Below the pieces are notes generated by a model. It did not search any database. It was not told the origin of the DNA and saw nothing but the letters and a program-made list of their open reading frames with translations. From an uncultured Lachnospiraceae bacterium (GTDB taxonomy: Bacteria > Bacillota > Clostridia > Lachnospirales > Lachnospiraceae), in contig CAKRRJ010000101.1 in NCBI GenBank assembly GCA_934394615.1, positions 1 to 7,092 of the forward strand: DNA of 7,092 bases, in the 5' to 3' direction. Of this stretch, positions 4,811-7,092 are shown in pieces. The translations under genes and the position numbers were made by a program. Position 1 is the stretch's first letter. Each line of letters starts with the position of its first letter.

Positions 4811-5656
4811 ATGAAAATTGAAAAAGTGATCAACAACAACGTCGTCAGTGCGCTGGAAGATGGACGTGAAGTGGTCGTTATGGGAAAGGGCATTGGGTTT
4901 CAGGTCCGTACCGGCATGGAAATCCCGGAAGGGCAGATTGAAAAGGTATTCCGGCTTGACAATCCGAGTACCATGGATCAGTTTAAGAGCCTGGTCAAGA
5001 AACTTCCGCCGGAACGTCTGCAGATTTCCGCGGAGGTGATCCAGTATGCCAAGGGCGTTATGGATAAAAAGCTGAACCATAACATTTATCTTACGCTCAC
5101 GGACCATATCAATTTTGCGATTGAGCGTTATCAGAAAAATATGATGTTTAACAATCCGCTCCTTCGGGAAGTACGGACGTTTTACCGGGAAGAATATCTC
5201 ATCGGCACGTTCGCTTTAGACCTGATCGAGCGCAGGCTGGGAATCGCATTCCCTGCAGATGAGGCGGCTTCTATTGCGCTTCATATCGTCAATGCGGAGT
5301 ATAACACCCGCATGCGGGACACCATCGATATGACAAAGATCATTCAGGATGTTCTTAAATTAGTGGGAGAATATTTTCATATAGAGCTGGATGAGAATTC
5401 CACAAGCTATGAGCGTATGATCACGCATCTGCGTTTTCTGGCACACCGGATCTACAGCGGGGAGTCCCTGGAAGAAGGGACCGACCTGGAAGAGTTTCAT
5501 GCCATGATCCGGCAGATGTATCCAGAGGAATACGCCTGCAGCAAAACGGTAAAAGATTTCATCTGGCAGACCTACGGCCATGAAGTGTCGGAGGAAGAAG
5601 TATCGTATCTGTCTGTCCATATCAAACGGGTCAGGAGCTGCTGCTTAAAAAATTAA
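4811..5656 (+). CDS. BglG/LicT-family PTS transcriptional antiterminator
   Basis: A full-length antiterminator of 281 residues. The N-terminal CAT RNA-binding domain (about 1-55) starts with the typical MKIEKVINNNVV and contains GKGIGF (25-30). PRD1 (about 65-170) has His99 (LTDHI) and His158 (ALHIV). PRD2 (about 172-278) has His206 (THLRFLAHR) and His270 (SVHIKR). All four regulatory histidines are present. By family knowledge, EII components phosphorylate PRD1 to inactivate and HPr phosphorylates PRD2 to activate, so RAT binding follows sugar supply and catabolite state. The ATG at 4811 follows GGGGA (4801-4805) and matches the family N-terminus. In-frame upstream codons (TTG 4646, ATG 4799) would translate the RAT-terminator region and are rejected. 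First gene of the PTS operon, so it likely controls its own synthesis. Whether it is closer to LicT or GlcT in ligand specificity cannot be told; the RAT looks LicT-like. Confidence 0.93.
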   Translation: MKIEKVINNNVVSALEDGREVVVMGKGIGFQVRTGMEIPEGQIEKVFRLDNPSTMDQFKSLVKKLPPERLQISAEVIQYAKGVMDKKLNHNIYLTLTDHINFAIERYQKNMMFNNPLLREVRTFYREEYLIGTFALDLIERRLGIAFPADEAASIALHIVNAEYNTRMRDTIDMTKIIQDVLKLVGEYFHIELDENSTSYERMITHLRFLAHRIYSGESLEEGTDLEEFHAMIRQMYPEEYACSKTVKDFIWQTYGHEVSEEEVSYLSVHIKRVRSCCLKN

Positions 5657-5690
5657 TGCCGGACGGACAGAATACAGAAAGGGGAAGGTT

Positions 5691-6179
5691 ATGTTTGGTA
5701 CACTGAAGAAAATGTTTGGAGGAAAAAAGGAGCGGGCGGAGATCCTTTCTCCGGTTTCCGGCAAGGTCGTGCCGCTTTGCGAGGTAGCGGATCCGGCCTT
5801 TGCAGAGGAAATCCTGGGCAAAGGCGTGGCAGTTATTCCGTCTGACGGGGAATTTCGCGCTCCGGTTTCCGGTGAGGTGATTGTTTTATTTGATACTGGC
5901 CATGCGGCCAGCATCAAGGCAGATAACGGCGCAGAGGTGATTGTTCACATTGGCCTGGACACGGTTCAGTTAAAAGGCCAGCATTTTAAAACCCATGTAA
6001 AACAGGGTGACAGGGTGAACGCAGGCGATCTTCTGATCACAGCGGATCTCGAAAAGATTCGGGAGGCCGGTTACGATGTCATCACGCCGGTCATCATCTG
6101 CAATACGCCGGATTACCCGGATATGGAGTGCCACACCGGGATTCAGGTAAAAGCCGGAGAGCCGGTCATTACTCTGTAA
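5691..6179 (+). CDS. PTS EIIA component, glucose family (stand-alone)
   Basis: A 162-residue single-domain EIIA of the glucose family (Crr-like). The core starts at ILSPVSGKVVPL (18-29). His71 (DTGHA) and His86 (VIVHIGLDTVQLKG) correspond to the catalytic pair His75 and His90 of the E. coli protein; His86 would carry the phosphate received from HPr and pass it to EIIB. The C-terminal block with TPVIICNTPDYPD is intact. The ATG follows AAAGGGGAAGG with short spacing, 34 bases after the antiterminator gene. Because the EIIC downstream belongs to the same PTS family, this EIIA is probably its dedicated donor. It may also phosphorylate the antiterminator indirectly through EIIB. The protein is cytoplasmic. 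Confidence 0.95.
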   Translation: MFGTLKKMFGGKKERAEILSPVSGKVVPLCEVADPAFAEEILGKGVAVIPSDGEFRAPVSGEVIVLFDTGHAASIKADNGAEVIVHIGLDTVQLKGQHFKTHVKQGDRVNAGDLLITADLEKIREAGYDVITPVIICNTPDYPDMECHTGIQVKAGEPVITL

Positions 6180-6198
6180 CTATATTTATAGAAGAAAC

Positions 6199-6204
6199 GG
6201 AGTG
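6199..6204 (+). promoter_or_regulatory. Ribosome binding site that places the HPr start at ACG
   Basis: GGAGTG (6199-6204) lies seven bases before ACG 6212. The HPr frame has a TGA at 6203-6205, so no start can lie further upstream. No ATG, GTG or TTG occurs in that frame between the TGA and the active-site histidine codon. Confidence 0.6.
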
Positions 6205-6211
6205 AACAGAA

Positions 6212-6466
6212 ACGAAGATTCTAAACGTAAAGCTGCAGGATCCGGAGGGACTTCATGTCCGCAATTCCGCGCGTATTGTCGCGCTGATGGGCGGCATGAA
6301 GGCGGCTGTCACACTTTACTATGGGGAGAAGAAGGCGAACGCGGACAGCATTCTGGAACTGATGGCCTTGGAAGCCGGAGCCGGATGTATCATTGAGATC
6401 CGGGCAGAAGGCAGTGCGGAGGAGGCGGCGGCCGCAGAGGTAGCGCGCATTCTCCAGTCATACTGA
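6212..6466 (+). CDS. HPr-like phosphocarrier protein with an apparent ACG start
   Basis: Counting ACG 6212 as residue 1 gives 84 residues that place the active-site motif GLHVR at His15 and Arg17 and the regulatory serine at Ser46 (DSILELMAL), exactly the numbering of canonical HPr. HPr carries phosphate from Enzyme I to EIIA. No ATG, GTG or TTG lies in frame before His15. The next ATGs (codons 26 and 29) would delete the active site. ATT 6218 is a less likely start with poorer spacing from GGAGTG. Either initiation occurs at ACG or the base at 6213 is a mutation or sequencing error. Differences from housekeeping HPr are Asn18 in place of the usual Pro and Asp45 before Ser46 in place of Lys, so HPr kinase recognition may differ. 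A dedicated HPr inside the sugar operon, between EIIA and EIIC. Confidence 0.85.
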   Translation, partial: TKILNVKLQDPEGLHVRNSARIVALMGGMKAAVTLYYGEKKANADSILELMALEAGAGCIIEIRAEGSAEEAAAAEVARILQSY

Positions 6467-6493
6467 TTTGAATCCATTGGGGAATGGTTCAAA
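6467..6493 (+). repeat. Hairpin between the HPr and EIIC genes
   Basis: TTTGAA/TTCAAA (6467-6472 with 6488-6493) and CCATT/AATGG (6474-6478 with 6483-6487) form an 11-bp stem with one bulged T and a GGGG loop, directly after the HPr stop. There is no T-tract after it, so it is more likely an mRNA stability or processing element, or chance, than a terminator. Confidence 0.4.
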
Positions 6494-6538
6494 TAAATAA
6501 AAGATGCCGAAAGGCAAAAAAGAAAGGGGATTTACATT

Positions 6539-7092
6539 ATGATGAAGTTTTTCCAGAGACTGGGCAAAGCTTTGATGCTTCCGGTAGCATGTCTTCCGGT
6601 ATGCGGTATCCTGATGGGAATCGGATACATTCTGGCGCCAGCGGCAATGGCTGGTGAGGTTCAGGGTTTCACTGCAGGAGGCATGGCCTATTCCATCGGC
6701 CTGTTCCTGATCAAGGCAGGAGGCGCGCTGATCGATAATATGTCATGGCTGTTCGCAATCGGCGTGGCAGTTGGTATGGCAGATGACTCAGACGGTACAG
6801 CCGGTCTGGCAGGTCTTGTTTCCATGTTTATGATCACGACGCTGTTAAGCAGCGGTTCCGTAGCCGGCATTACCGGTCATGAGGCAGCTCCGGCGTTTGG
6901 CAAGATCGTGAACCAGTTCGTAGGTATCGTATCCGGTCTCATCGGTGCTACCTGCTACAACAAGTACAAGAGCGTGAAGCTTCCGGACGCGCTGGCATTC
7001 TTCAGCGGCAAGCGCGCAGTTGCGATCTTCACCGCACTGTATTCTATCGTGGCAGCACTTGTTCTGTTCTTTGTATGGCCGTTAGTTTACGG
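6539..7092 (+). CDS. PTS EIIC permease, glucose/N-acetylglucosamine family (3' partial)
   Basis: The frame is open to the window end and gives 184 residues of an integral membrane sugar permease. The start MMKFFQRLGKALMLPVACLP is typical of the glucose-family EIIC. Further family-like blocks are IDNMSWLFAIGVAVGMADD (about 66-84), a KIVNQFVGIVSGLIGATCYNKYK-type segment split by helices (about 122-144), and KLPDALAFFSGKR (146-158). The NQF and LPDALAFFSGKR segments look closer to NagE/NagP N-acetylglucosamine permeases than to PtsG, but glucose cannot be excluded. AAAGGGG (6523-6529) precedes the first of two adjacent ATG codons. Whether an EIIB domain is fused C-terminally lies beyond the window; an EIIB is needed because EIIA is separate and no EIIB gene is seen here. 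The product imports and phosphorylates its sugar with the upstream EIIA and HPr. Confidence 0.9.
   Translation, partial: MMKFFQRLGKALMLPVACLPVCGILMGIGYILAPAAMAGEVQGFTAGGMAYSIGLFLIKAGGALIDNMSWLFAIGVAVGMADDSDGTAGLAGLVSMFMITTLLSSGSVAGITGHEAAPAFGKIVNQFVGIVSGLIGATCYNKYKSVKLPDALAFFSGKRAVAIFTALYSIVAALVLFFVWPLVY

Noticed and set aside
6202..6396. GTG-initiated 64-codon frame overlapping the HPr gene
   Set aside because: It is a shifted frame; the +1 frame alone contains the HPr motif GLHVR and ends properly at 6466.
6688..6870. Minus-strand 60-codon frame within the EIIC gene
   Set aside because: It is a shadow of the permease frame with no ribosome binding site or recognisable product.

Overview
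The window looks like a chromosome segment from a gut-type Clostridia bacterium, most likely in or near the Lachnospiraceae. The reasons are strong AGGAGG-like ribosome binding sites, RAT/PRD antitermination of a PTS operon, an ECF-type S component, and moderately GC-rich housekeeping genes beside an AT-rich accessory patch. No species can be named from this sequence alone.

Region 1 (1-1300) is AT-rich. It holds the last 41 codons of an unrecognised gene, then an unrecognised secreted protein of 338 residues, closed by a strong, apparently bidirectional terminator (1244-1289). Region 2 (1331-1486, minus strand) is a 51-residue basic ORF with its own ribosome binding site and promoter. Its promoter lies back-to-back with a forward promoter at 1548-1577.

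Region 3 (1548-4423) is a queuosine-precursor salvage operon. Its long leader carries a preQ1-I riboswitch aptamer (1633-1666), a second potentially structured stretch (1685-1798) and an intrinsic terminator (1821-1884). Three genes follow: a nucleoside hydrolase of the QueK type (1972-2988), a membrane S component of an ECF transporter (2985-3602), and a radical-SAM enzyme of the QueL type (3713-4423). Together they would import a queuosine-related compound, hydrolyse queuosine to queuine, and lyse queuine to preQ1. The preQ1 would then feed tRNA-guanine transglycosylase and feed back on the riboswitch. The separate functions of QueK and QueL have been described in Clostridioides difficile. 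The ligand of this S component is not settled by sequence.

Region 4 (4424-4602) has no convincing gene but contains several strong inverted repeats directly after queL. Region 5 (4603-7092) is a PTS operon. It has a good promoter, a LicT-type RAT overlapping a terminator, a BglG/LicT-family antiterminator (4811-5656), a stand-alone EIIA of the glucose family (5691-6179), an HPr-like protein that appears to begin at an ACG codon (6212-6466), and the N-terminal part of an EIIC of the glucose/N-acetylglucosamine family, cut by the window end. The operon appears to control itself: the antiterminator would act on the RAT ahead of its own gene, and its activity would follow PTS phosphorylation state.

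The least expected points are the ACG start of the HPr gene, the His-to-Asn change in QueK at the position of the classical purine N7 acid (which fits a 7-deaza substrate), and the structured RNA candidates flanking the que genes.
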